Assembly (NCBI RefSeq): GCF_022965805.1
Contig: NC_133117.1
Coordinates: forward strand, 15,647,479-15,711,478
Origin: Primulina eburnea
Lineage: Eukaryota > Streptophyta > Magnoliopsida > Lamiales > Gesneriaceae
Reading direction: 5' to 3'
Length of the DNA stretch: 64,000 bases
Shown piece after piece: positions 22,070-31,279 of the stretch (within the stretch, counting starts at the first letter, position 1; every line of letters begins with the position of its first letter). Position numbers and translations under genes: made by a program. The notes under the pieces are model-generated. The model was not told the origin of the DNA. It ran no database searches and saw only the letters and a program-made list of their open reading frames with translations.

Positions 22070-22313
22070 CTCGCGCATATGCGCGGCACCAATGCGCGCA
22101 TATGAGCGAGATGGGCAGAGGACCTCACGCATATACGCGAAGAGTGTGCGCGCATATGCGCGAGCTGTGCAGGAAGATTTGCACGGAGACAGTAGGTCTC
22201 GCGCATAAGCGCGGAGGTGGTGCGCGCATATGCTCGAGCTGCCTAGAAGACAATTTCCGAGGCCAGTATGTCTCGCACATATGCGCCGAGGGAGGTCGCG
22301 TATATGCGCGAGA
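22070..22313. repeat. CGCGCATATGCGCG hairpin array in LTR J
   Basis: About nine arms with the core GCGCATATGCGC, several mutated (ACGCATATACGC, GCGCATAAGCGC), occur in pairs. Most pairs are preceded by GGACAGAAC, GGCAGAGGAC or GACAGTAGG. The whole array spans about 245 bp upstream of the TATA box. Confidence 0.9.
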
Positions 22314-22357
22314 CGTGCTACTTAAAGAATCATGCCACGTTTCCTATCCATGCATTG

Positions 22358-22368
22358 ATATATATAAA
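22358..22368 (+). promoter_or_regulatory. Putative TATA box of LTR J
   Basis: GATATATATAAAAG lies 45 bp after the hairpin array. The same array-then-TATA order is seen in A, B, D, E, G and K. The start site is not determined. Confidence 0.55.
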
Positions 22369-23082
22369 AGTTTGCAGCTTCATTTTACTCCTCAATTCAG
22401 AGGATAAACGAGAGGAAATCCAAGGAGAAAGCTTCATGTTCCTTCGAAGATTATAATTTTGATTTTGTACAATCCAACCGTTCAATTTTCGATGTGAAAA
22501 TAGTACTGTGCTCCTATCATTACAGGCTTCACAAAGATGTAAGTTTTCTTATGTTTTGATACGATTTGAAAATATGATATTGAAGAATCAGATATGATTG
22601 ATATATATTGTTCTTGACATAGTAGACATCGTATAATCGAAACCGGATTGAAGAATAGATACTGTATGAAATTGTTATGATTTTTCAGAATGGATTTGAT
22701 TGAGATTTGATATCATATTTGTATTTTTATCGATTATGAGTTGTGGGAATTGATATCTGTTGATTTGTATTGATGGGTATATTGAGATTGTGCAGTTATG
22801 CCGTTGAAACATAATTAGATTGAGTTCTGATTATATCAAGTATTGATTTGAGTGGTATATTGTTATTGTACTCCTCGATATTATCATTGACAGATTGAGT
22901 ATTGACAGGCTTCGAATCCAAGACTTTGACTTCTTCAGATTGACAGAAAGAAAGGTATAATCAATGTTAACCAGGAGATCGACTCGAGTCATATTGGACT
23001 TGAGTTTCTCAAAATCCACATACTTTATTTTATTGCATTGATGTTTGCAATTCATGAGATTGATATGCTTAGTCTATTGAGT

Positions 23083-23167
23083 TATGGCAAAGCGTGTGTT
23101 AAGTCATGGGCGGATATGCCTAGTCTTTGGCGGAGATGCTAAGTCTTTGGCGGATATGCCAAGACAC
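23083..23167. repeat. 19-bp minisatellite in LTR J
   Basis: Units of the type GGCGGATATGCCTAGTCTTT repeat about four times at the place where A, G and K have the GCTGATTCG minisatellite. Confidence 0.8.
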
Positions 23168-23767
23168 TGGATGTTTGGTTTATATCGATGTCACGTAGGA
23201 GCAGATCGGCTTTTATTGCGGAGATTCGGTATATTTTAATATCCAGGAACCGGGATCCCTAGATTAGAAATGAGTCGAGTTTGAGATGATGAGTCACTTG
23301 TTTGATTTATAGTTTTATATCGATTCATGTCTTTCAGATTTTGATACATGTTATTGATATTTGTTTCATGCTTTTGTATCCGTTATATGATTGCATGTAC
23401 ATGTTGTTTATACTGGGAATATATTTCTCCTCGGAGTTATCCGGCTGTTGTTGTGTTTGTATGTGTGCATGACAACAGGTGGGGCAGGATCAGGCTCAAG
23501 AAGAGGATAAGAGATTACATTTAGCGTGGAGATTCGGACCCATAAGTAGAATAGGCTTCAGCACTTGATATATAGTAGTTGAACCCTAGTTTGATATTAA
23601 TGTATTTGTACAAGACTTGTACTTTTATGTTGATGTTTATATCATATTGATTCCATTAGGTTTCTGCACTTGTATTTAAAAAAAAAAATTAGACCCATTT
23701 TATTTAATTGATCCATTTATTCCCAAAGATGATAAAAATGAATTAGCATCCGGGTCCCCACATCAGG

Positions 23768-23779
23768 TGGTATCAGAGC
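23768..23779 (+). other. Primer binding site of element J (tRNA-iMet type)
   Basis: TGGTATCAGAGC lies 5 bp after the LTR end (spacer TCAGG) and is complementary to the tRNA-iMet 3' end. Confidence 0.85.
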
Positions 23780-24029
23780 AGTAGGTTCCAGAAATGTAGG
23801 TTCCTTAGTTAGAGATAGAGGCTAATGAGCGGGGCAGATTGAGTTTTCTTCCTTGCTTTTGATTGCTAGCATGTTTTTCTGCTTTATATAATACATGTTT
23901 ACTTGATTGAATGGTAATGTGTATTATTGAGAATGGATTAGATCCGATTCTTGATCGAAGGTAAGATGATCAGAAGGGGACTGAGACATACTTGTCAAAT
24001 GTGATTTCTAACCCTTTTGATAATCAGAT

Positions 24030-24283
24030 ATGCCTACTCGAAGAGTCTCAGAACAGGGCAGTACTTCTGCGAATCCGATGGATGTGATAGCAACATCGAT
24101 GGAAACGCTACTGAAGAGGTTTCAATCGTTCAAACCACCCACAGTGAAAGGCACTAGGACTTCAGTTGATTGTGAGATTTGGTTAGATGACATTGAGATG
24201 TTTTTGATTCATTGGAGTACAGTGATGAGCGCCGAGTCCGATTGATTGGGCACCAGTTGCATGACGTTGCAAAGAACAGGTGG
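24030..24283 (+). pseudogene. gag of element J, N-terminal part (before insertion X)
   Basis: It starts ATG at 24030 with PTRRVSEQGSTS and continues KRFQSFKPP and WLDDIEMF. A 1-base frameshift near 24195-24215 changes the frame, after which HQLHDVAKN can be read up to the X insertion point. The same capsid domain continues at 61984 in phase. With the frameshift, a broken second half and X inside it, the gene is inactive. Confidence 0.85.
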
Positions 24284-24377
24284 TGTAGAACCTGATAAAT
24301 CAGATTACGTATAAGCCATAGATAATTACTATTATTTAAATTAAAAAATGATTTCTTTTATATTATGTAGTGTTTAA
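24284..24377 (+). repeat. Solo LTR X, first segment
   Basis: 94 bp from TGTAGAACC to the TTTAA that was duplicated when C inserted. AT-rich, no gene. Confidence 0.8.
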
Positions 24378-25851
24378 TGATATAGGTGGATTTTACTTAT
24401 TTTTCATATCGTGTTATGCCTCGTTGTGCTGCATTTATCGTTTAGACTGCATGCATTTTGTGTTATTTTAGAGTAATTTATATCTTTGGGTTGCTCATGT
24501 GTTTAGTTGGCGAAAATACAGGAGATTCGTGCAAAACTGAAAATCAAAGGTAGAAATTCGAGAGACCTCCGCCAGGGCGCACATTCACCTTCGCCCGGGC
24601 GCATCCAAGGCGTGAGAAAATAATTTGTGCGAGAATCATCCGCCCGGGCAGAAACTTATATCTGCCCGGGCGCGCCAAAGAAAATAGAAAAGTGAAAATT
24701 AGCGAAGACCACCCGCCTGGGCGGAAACTTATGTCCTCCCGGGTGCGTCAAGGTGTGACAAAAATTCAAAATTTGCGAAGACCATCCGCTCGGGCGGAAA
24801 CTTATGTTCGCCCGAGCGCGCCTGTAATTTTTGGAAAGATTTTTGGACGATCCCTTTCCTTATTTTCTGAAGGTGGATGATATGGTGGGGGGAGGCACGA
24901 TTTTAGAGCATTCAGACATAATATTTCGCAGCCGCCACAAGTTGGAGAGAATTCTGTGCTTGGATTGAAGAATAGAAGCTTTCCGGGCATCGCTCTTCAT
25001 GTTTTTTGTCAACTCTAGTATTTCTTATTTAATTTTTACCATTTGAACTTAGTTTTGTTTATTTTCGCTATGAATTTTAGTAGATAAACTTTATTATTTG
25101 TTGGGATTTAAGGGGATCTTACCCCAAACTTTGATATAATTAATTTATATCTCTATTTCTGATTTGTTCTTGATTATACTATTGTTTTATCGTGTTGTTA
25201 GAGCGTAGATAACTTTAACAACGTTTTATATTGTGAGTGAGTTCGAGAGAATAACTTGTGATAGTAACGAGTAGTATAATCCGTGGATCTACAATTTGCA
25301 TAGATATATGAAATTGGATACGCGCCGATAGTCATAGTTCTGAGGGTCGAAAACTAGGGGATTTCATAGAATGACATGCAATTCACTCTTGATAAATAAT
25401 TAAAGACATTTAATTACTTCATTGAGTAGAATTAGTTTGGCATAGCTCGAGAGATTATGTTCAATTGAATAGGAAATCCTGACGGAAGCATATAATCACT
25501 ATCGAACGAATTAATTAATTAACGAGGAGTAGGTGAACCGATATTCCCAACAAATCCATTTCTCATTGAATTTTAATCAACCATTTTAGAAATTATCTTT
25601 CATCATTTAATTATTGAATCTTTTTATTTGCATATTTGTTCAAAAATAGTAGTGTTAAAACAATCAAATCAATTTTCGTTGCTAAAGGATCAATAACTGA
25701 GAATAATAATTTTTAAATACAGTCTTCAGTGGAACGATACTCGTATTCACGTACTCTATACTATAACTTGACATCGTACACTTGCGATTAATTTTGAGCA
25801 TATAAAACATATTTTTATTACGGGTTTAACAGTGCAATTTTCGCTCGATCA
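24378..25851 (+). repeat. 5' LTR of element C (about 1.47 kb)
   Basis: It starts TGATATAGGTGG and ends GCTCGATCA, and matches 50333-51700 along its length. The 3' copy lacks about 100 bp inside the hairpin array. The small frames 24692-24880 and 24802-24990 are hairpin-region shadows. Confidence 0.93.
24567..24823. repeat. GC-rich hairpin array in the 5' LTR of C (CCGCCCGGGCGG type)
   Basis: There are four units of the form CCGCCCGGGCGG-AAACTTATAT-CCGCCCGGGCGCG, several with point changes. They alternate with a spacer containing GTGAGAAAA or GTGACAAAA and GCGAAGACC. The 3' LTR keeps fewer units. Confidence 0.9.
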
Positions 25852-25980
25852 AGTGTAATGCCCGGAAAATTAATCCCAGTAATCGGTAATTATTGAATTA
25901 TAATTTGATATGATTATGAAAGGATTAATCGGGACACGAAATACACATAAGTGTGAAAAGTGTGTGTATTGGTGCAAAGG

Positions 25981-26228
25981 ACTCACGCACATGCGCGAGC
26001 TAATGCGCGCACATGCGCGCATTGGACAGTAGGCTTCGCGCATATGCGCGGAGTGACTGCGCGCATATGCGCGAAGGAGGCAGTAGGGTGCCTCGAAATG
26101 AAAATTCCCTCACGCACATGCGCCGATTTATGCGCGCATATGCGCGAGGCGATGTGGGCAGCACGCGCGGAGATTTTGCATCTCGCGCATATGCGCCGCG
26201 AGGAATCGCGCATATGCGCGAGACGTGC
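25981..26228. repeat. CGCGCATATGCGCG hairpin array in the 5' LTR of A
   Basis: About nine arms with the core GCGCATATGCGC or GCGCACATGCGC stand in pairs, separated by spacers such as TTGGACAGTAGG and GAGGCAGTAGGG. The array is nearly identical in the 3' LTR. Confidence 0.93.
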
Positions 26229-26271
26229 GATGGGCACACTCGGCCACTTGGCTCATTGCATGTGCGAGGTG

Positions 26272-26286
26272 TATATATATATATAC
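26272..26286 (+). promoter_or_regulatory. Putative TATA box, 5' LTR of A
   Basis: TATATATATATATAC lies about 45 bp after the last hairpin arm, in the position expected for the U3 core promoter that would drive the genomic RNA. Confidence 0.6.
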
Positions 26287-26999
26287 ATGCAAAAATCAGT
26301 TCTTCAGAAACGAAGGAAACCGAGGCAAGAGGGAAAGAAAGGGTTCGACACATAGATTTGTGATTTACGAGAAATCCGTCCGTCTGATTTTGAATCCGAC
26401 TGCGGTACTGTGTTCCTATCAACATAGGCTACAACTGGACGTAAGTTTTGTTACGTTTTGTTACGTTCTGAAATTATGGTATTGTCAGAATCTGTTATGA
26501 TCCATATATGATGTTCTTGTCATGTTAGACATCGTATAATCGAAACCAGATTGAAAAACAGATACCATATGGAATTGTTATGATTTTCGGAGTTGATATG
26601 ATATCAGAATTGAGTTGTTACTGAGTATAAGATATTAGAATTAATATCTGATTGATATGGCATTGTTAGGTATATAGATATTATACCGTTATGCCATCGA
26701 TACTGAATTAGATTGAGTATTGAGCAGAGCAGATTTGATTGGAGTAATGTATTGATATTGTACCCTCGATATTGTTATTGTCAGATTGAGTTATTGACAG
26801 GCTTGGAATTCGAGACTTCGACAGAGGCAGAATAACAGAGTAAAAGGTATAAATTAATGTTGAGTTGGGATTGCACAACTCGAGTAAGGTTTGACTCGAG
26901 TCTCCCTAAATCACATACTTAGTTTATTACATTGATTCTTGTAATTGATGAGATTGAGGGGTATTGTCGATTGATTTATGCCACTGCATGTATTGACTA

Positions 27000-27225
27000 C
27001 TGAGTCGTTGAGTCATAGGTTGATTCGCCTAGTCACCGGCTGATTCGTCTGGTTATTGACTGATTCGTCTAGTTATTGGCTGATTCGCCTATCTATAGAC
27101 TGATTCGTCTAATCATTGACTGATTCGTCAATTCTGCGGCTGAGTCGCCCAGACATTGCTGATTCGCATAATTCTTGACTGATTCGTCACTTCTGAGGCT
27201 GATTCGCCTAGACACTGATATATGA
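27000..27225. repeat. About 20-bp minisatellite in the 5' LTR of A
   Basis: About ten degenerate GACTGATTCGTCTAGTTATT-like units. The same is present at 32428-32640 in the 3' LTR, with a few substitutions between copies. Confidence 0.85.
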
Positions 27226-27899
27226 ATTATATCGATGCCGTTTAGGGATTGATTCATTCCTATCGACTGAGATTCGATATAATACCTATATTCAGACATT
27301 GAGATCCCTAGGTTAGAGTTGAGTCGAGTCTGAGACGACGCGTCAGTGGAGTCGAGTCTGAGATGACGTGTCGGTTGAGTTGAGTCTGATATGACATGTT
27401 GATTTACATTGTTTATGCCATTCATGATTATTGAATGTTTGATATGAATTTATGTTTCTGATTTGAGACATATTATGAATACTTCTTATATATGCTTTCG
27501 TATATGCTTTTATATGACTGCATGTTACATTGTTTATACTGGGATATTCATATCTCACCGGAGTTATCCGGCTGTTGTTTTGTTTTGTATGTGTGCATGA
27601 CAACAGGTGGGACTGGATCAGGGTCAAGAAGAGGATGAGAGAAGATTAGATAGTGTGGAGATCCGGGCTTTGCAGCAACTTAGGATTCAGCTTTGATATA
27701 TAGTTGAACCTAGTTTAATTGTGTAGATAACACAAGAATTATATGTTCATGTATAATATGTAATTTGAGTAAATTACATTACGTTTCCGCTTTGTATTTT
27801 AAAAAAAAAAAAAAAAAATTTAGACCCTGTTTTATAATTGATTAAATAGTCCCAGAAACTGATTAAGAACATGATTAGCGTCCGGGTCCCCACAACAGG

Positions 27900-27911
27900 T
27901 GGTATCAGAGC
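27900..27911 (+). other. Primer binding site of element A (tRNA-iMet type)
   Basis: TGGTATCAGAGC sits 5 bp after the LTR end (spacer ACAGG). It is followed by a 270-bp leader (27912-28181) without a gene. Confidence 0.9.
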
Positions 27912-28181
27912 TGTAGGTACTAGAACTGTGGATTCTTGAGATTGAGATAGAAAAGGATAGTGAGCGGGGTAGATTGAGGTTTTCTTTCCTTGCTTGTGAA
28001 TGCTAGCATGCTTACTGCTTTATATAATACATGTTACTTGATTTATCTGATTTGATTTTGTAATATGTATTATTGGGCACGAATCTGAATTGATTCTCGA
28101 TCAGCAGTAAGATGATCGGGAGGGAGATTGAAATGAAACAGATGTGTTGGATTGGGTCACTAATCCTTTTGAGTTTCAGAT

Positions 28182-29273
28182 ATGCCTCCTAGACGAATTC
28201 CAGAACAGGGTAGTACATCGAATCCTCCAATGGATGTAACACCGACTCCCATGGAAACCTTGCTGAAGAGGTTTCAGTCATTCAAACCACCCACTCTAAA
28301 AGGTACGGAGACATCAGTTGAGTGTGAGAGTTGGCTGAATGATATCGAAAAGCTGTTTGAATTGCTGGAGTATAGCGATGAGCGCCGAATTAAGTTGATT
28401 GGGAACCAGTTGCATGATGTTGCAAAGAGCTGGTGGAGTACGATGAAGAGGGCCTTGGAACAGCGAGGTACGACTATTACTTGGGATGTATTTAAAACTG
28501 AATTTTATCAGAGATTTTTCCCAGTGTCGTACAGGAAAGACAAGGGGGCAGAGTTTGCCAATTTGAAACAGGGTCAGCTGAACATTGAAGAATACGTGAC
28601 CAAGTTCTCTACCTTGTTGAAGTTTGCTCCTCATGTGTCTGAAAATGACGAAGCCGTTGCTGATCAGTTCATCAATGGCTTGAATCCCGACATATTTACA
28701 TTGGTGAACACAGGGCGACCAAATAACTTTGCGGATGCCATGAATAGAGCAAAGGGCGCTGAAGCAGGCCTGATAAGGCAGATAGGAGCTGCATCTGTTT
28801 CTCAAGAGTGGAGACCACCGCAACCACCTCCCAGGTATGAGAGTGATAGTAGTGGTGGAAAGAAAGATTTTCTGAAGGCTAGAGGAAAGCAGTTTAAGAA
28901 GTCTGGCGGCAGTTCTTCTAGCTCTAGTGGTTCTCAGCAGAGTTATACGGGCGTGTACTGTGGTAATTGTGGAGGGAGACATTCCACTGAGCAATGCCAA
29001 GGAGTACTTGGTAGCTGCCACTTCTGCAAGCAACAGGGACATTTTTCCAGAGTGTGTCCACAGAAAAATTCTCAAAGATTTCAAGGAACCGAATCATCTG
29101 GATCAGTAGCACAGTGGAGTAGACAATCAGCTGCTATTCCTTCATTTCAGCCAGCACCATCTCAGTCACAGCAGAGGCCAGGAGGAAGCCAGACAGTCGG
29201 CCAGCCTCCTAGACAGCAGGCCAGATTATTTGCCTTGACCGAGGAGCAGGTTGAGGAAGCACCAGATGAGTGA
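28182..29273 (+). CDS. gag: Gag polyprotein of element A, open reading frame (363 codons)
   Basis: This is the structural protein that assembles the cytoplasmic virus-like particle and packages element RNA. Visible are a Pro/Thr-rich N-terminus, a retrotransposon gag (capsid) domain at about residues 60-170 containing WWSTMKRALEQ and FYQRFFPVSYRKDKGAEF, and a Ser-rich linker at 243-252. Two zinc knuckles follow: C260-C263-H267-C272 (a shortened CX2CX3HX4C form) and C279-C282-H287-C292 (CX2CX4HX4C). A Gln/Pro-rich tail ends EEQVEEAPDE. The start follows a leader of the same length as in K. In complete relatives gag continues in frame into protease; here a small change near 29265-29280 creates a stop, leaving a free-standing gag. 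It is 97% similar by eye to K gag. Expression is unknown. Confidence 0.9.
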   Translation: MPPRRIPEQGSTSNPPMDVTPTPMETLLKRFQSFKPPTLKGTETSVECESWLNDIEKLFELLEYSDERRIKLIGNQLHDVAKSWWSTMKRALEQRGTTITWDVFKTEFYQRFFPVSYRKDKGAEFANLKQGQLNIEEYVTKFSTLLKFAPHVSENDEAVADQFINGLNPDIFTLVNTGRPNNFADAMNRAKGAEAGLIRQIGAASVSQEWRPPQPPPRYESDSSGGKKDFLKARGKQFKKSGGSSSSSSGSQQSYTGVYCGNCGGRHSTEQCQGVLGSCHFCKQQGHFSRVCPQKNSQRFQGTESSGSVAQWSRQSAAIPSFQPAPSQSQQRPGGSQTVGQPPRQQARLFALTEEQVEEAPDE

Positions 29274-31186
29274 TGTTGCAGGTAACGATTCTTGATATAG
29301 TTATCCTGCTTTTGTATTGATAGATACAGGTGCTTCACTTATATTTAGTTTTGAATGAATTACATTGAGTTATGCTTTGCCCGTTGAGTGTTATGTACTG
29401 TGGTGTATGCCCTTGCTTCGTTGGGGAAAGTTTGCATAGCAGTGAATTCTGTAAGACGATGTATACTACAGTAGAATGAGAAGGAGACTGAGTTAGAGCT
29501 TGTGGTAGCTGGTACTGTACTGGGGTTGTCTAATTTTGGGACTGCATTACTGATCTTGATATGCTGATTAAGTACAGAGCTACCCTAGATTAGTTTCAGA
29601 AGATGGTGAGAATCGGATCTGAGATGACCAATTAAGGAATATTGTAAGATAAGGGTTCTAGATTGAGAGTTCCTTTGATATTCGTACTAGCTATGACTCG
29701 AGTATTACAGAAAGGAGTAGAGATAATCCTTATGTAATCAGTTAATTTACTGAAGTTGAGTCTATCAGTGGCTGATTTACCAATGATATGAAAGTTATTG
29801 ATGTTTTTCCCCGATAAGATTTCAGATTTGATTTCAGGCAGGGAGATTGATTTTAGCCTTGGTTGGATATCAAAATCAGTTGAAATGATGAATCCTGATT
29901 GAGACAGATGGCATTCAGGATATGTTATATCCAAGGATGATGTTTCTGTTGATTGTAGCATAAATAAACCATAATTAGTGGCCAAGGTGAATATCAGTGT
30001 CAGATACTTACGGTTGTATGAGGTTAACAGATCAGTATCGATGAGTGATGTTTTGGGAATCCGACTGAATATCGCTATTATTCTGATTTTGGGGTTGAAT
30101 CATATAGAAGACAGTGTTGGTGGAAACAAATGAAAGCTGATATTGCTGAATTTGTAGCCGAATGTCTGAATTGTCAATAGGTGAAAGCTGAGAGAAAGAA
30201 ACCTAGAGGATTAGTACAGAGTTGGTATATCCCCGTAAGGAAATGAGATCACATTTCCATAGATTTGTAATGAAATTTCTGAGATCCTCCTGGAGTTGTA
30301 ATACGATTTGGGTTGGGATTGACAGATTGACCAAATCCGCATGCTTTATTCAGTACAAAATGACGTACCGATATGACCAGATGACCGAGATTTATGTCAG
30401 CGGGGTAGTTAGAAGGCCTAGAGTACTAAGTCGTTTGTTTTAGACCACGATCCTCGGTCTATATTGCACTTCTGGCAGAGTTTGCAGCAGGCTCTAGGTA
30501 TGAAGTGATATCTTAGTACCACATATCATCCATAGACCGATGGATAGTCTGAGTAGACGATCCAGATAATGGAGAATATGCTGAAAGTAGTAGTGCTTGT
30601 TTTTAGCACTAGCTGGCAAAATGCATTGCCACTTTGTTGGTTTTCGTATAACGCAGCTATCAGACAAGTATTGAAATGGCTTCTTTCGAAGCATTGTACG
30701 GAAAGACATGTTGATTCCCTCTTTATTGAAATGATATCTCTGACATTCCTGAGACTGGACCTGATATGATCAGAAATATGACTGAGAAAGTTAAATTGAT
30801 TCAGAAGAAAATGAAGGCAGCTCAGGACAGACAAGCCAAATATGCCAACCTCAGACGACGACCGTTGGTATTTGAGATAGGAGATCGTGCCTATCGACTT
30901 GCTTTGCCGCCTGCCTTCATTATCTGGAATACATGATGTTTTTCATGTATCGATGCTGCGGAAATATCTCCCTGATGATTCTCATGTAATTCAACCAGAC
31001 GAGACTGAGCTGGATGAGACATTGAGTTATGTCGAGAAACCGATCCAGATTCTAGATCGTAAAGATAAACAGCTCAGAACAAAGACGATTCCCCTTGTGA
31101 AAGTTCAATGGACTCGTCATGGGGTTGAAGAAGCCACGTGGGAGACTGTCGAGACAGGAATTCCCAGCATTGTTTCACTGAGATAA
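29274..31186 (+). pseudogene. Remnant of pol in element A (protease trace, integrase zinc finger, core and chromodomain-like tail; RT-RNase H absent)
   Basis: A protease trace with DTGAS is readable near 29326. The sequence that precedes RT (FPDEISD-like) appears near 29805-29830. The RT core is not found. An integrase zinc-finger trace (ECLNCQ) lies near 30160-30180, a strand-transfer core trace (IWVGIDRLTKSACF) near 30300-30350, and a chromodomain-like tail at 30887-31186 (VFHVSMLRKYLPDDS; VQWTRHGVEEATWE). A further deletion of about 110 bp lies near 30875, where B has the loop from the FEAGDR to the EKIGDR motif. Many stops. No polymerase could be made. Confidence 0.85.
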
Positions 31187-31267
31187 ATACGTACTCGATT
31201 GTAGTTACATTTCTTCTGAATGATATGATTTGATTGCCTGTGATTTCGAGGAAGAAATCGTATCTTA

Positions 31268-31279
31268 GAGGGGGAGAAA
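31268..31279 (+). other. Polypurine tract of element A
   Basis: GAGGGGGAGAAA is directly before the 3' LTR; such tracts prime plus-strand DNA synthesis in LTR retrotransposons. Confidence 0.85.

Larger units (their letters stand above)
21942..23762 (+). repeat. 5' LTR of element J (about 1.8 kb)
   Basis: It starts TGTAATGCCCAAG and ends GGTCCCCACA. It contains a hairpin array (22070-22313), a TATA stretch at 22358-22368, a GTAAGT at 22539, a 19-bp minisatellite (23083-23167) and the U5 hairpin with one mutated base (23431-23444). Confidence 0.88.
25854..27894 (+). repeat. 5' LTR of element A (2041 bp)
   Basis: It starts TGTAATGCCCGG and ends GGGTCCCCACA. In order it holds a hairpin array (25981-26228), a TATA stretch (26272-26286), GTAAGT (26441), a minisatellite (27000-27225), the hairpin CCGGA-GTTA-TCCGG (27558-27571) and a poly-A-rich tract near 27800. 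Arg-rich and IYIYI-type frames here come from the repeats and are not genes. Confidence 0.95.

Noticed and set aside
22051..22407. 118-codon frame in LTR J
   Set aside because: Hairpin-array translation continuing into U3/R; not conserved in the J relatives.
25981..26228. CRISPR-like look of the arrays (regular arms and spacers)
   Set aside because: Plant retrotransposon context, palindromic arms in pairs, degenerate repeats, similar rather than unique spacers, and no cas genes.
25960..26425. Arg/Ala/Cys-rich open frames across the hairpin arrays of A, J and K (RICAR, AYAR repeats)
   Set aside because: Both strands are open in several frames because the GCGCATATGCGC repeats lack stops. The translations are repeat artefacts.
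28314..29084. Long antisense open frame (256 codons) opposite A gag, with a 265-codon counterpart opposite K gag (58382-59179)
   Set aside because: It mirrors the codon structure of a conserved gag and shows no domain or start signal of its own. Conservation of the sense protein explains it.
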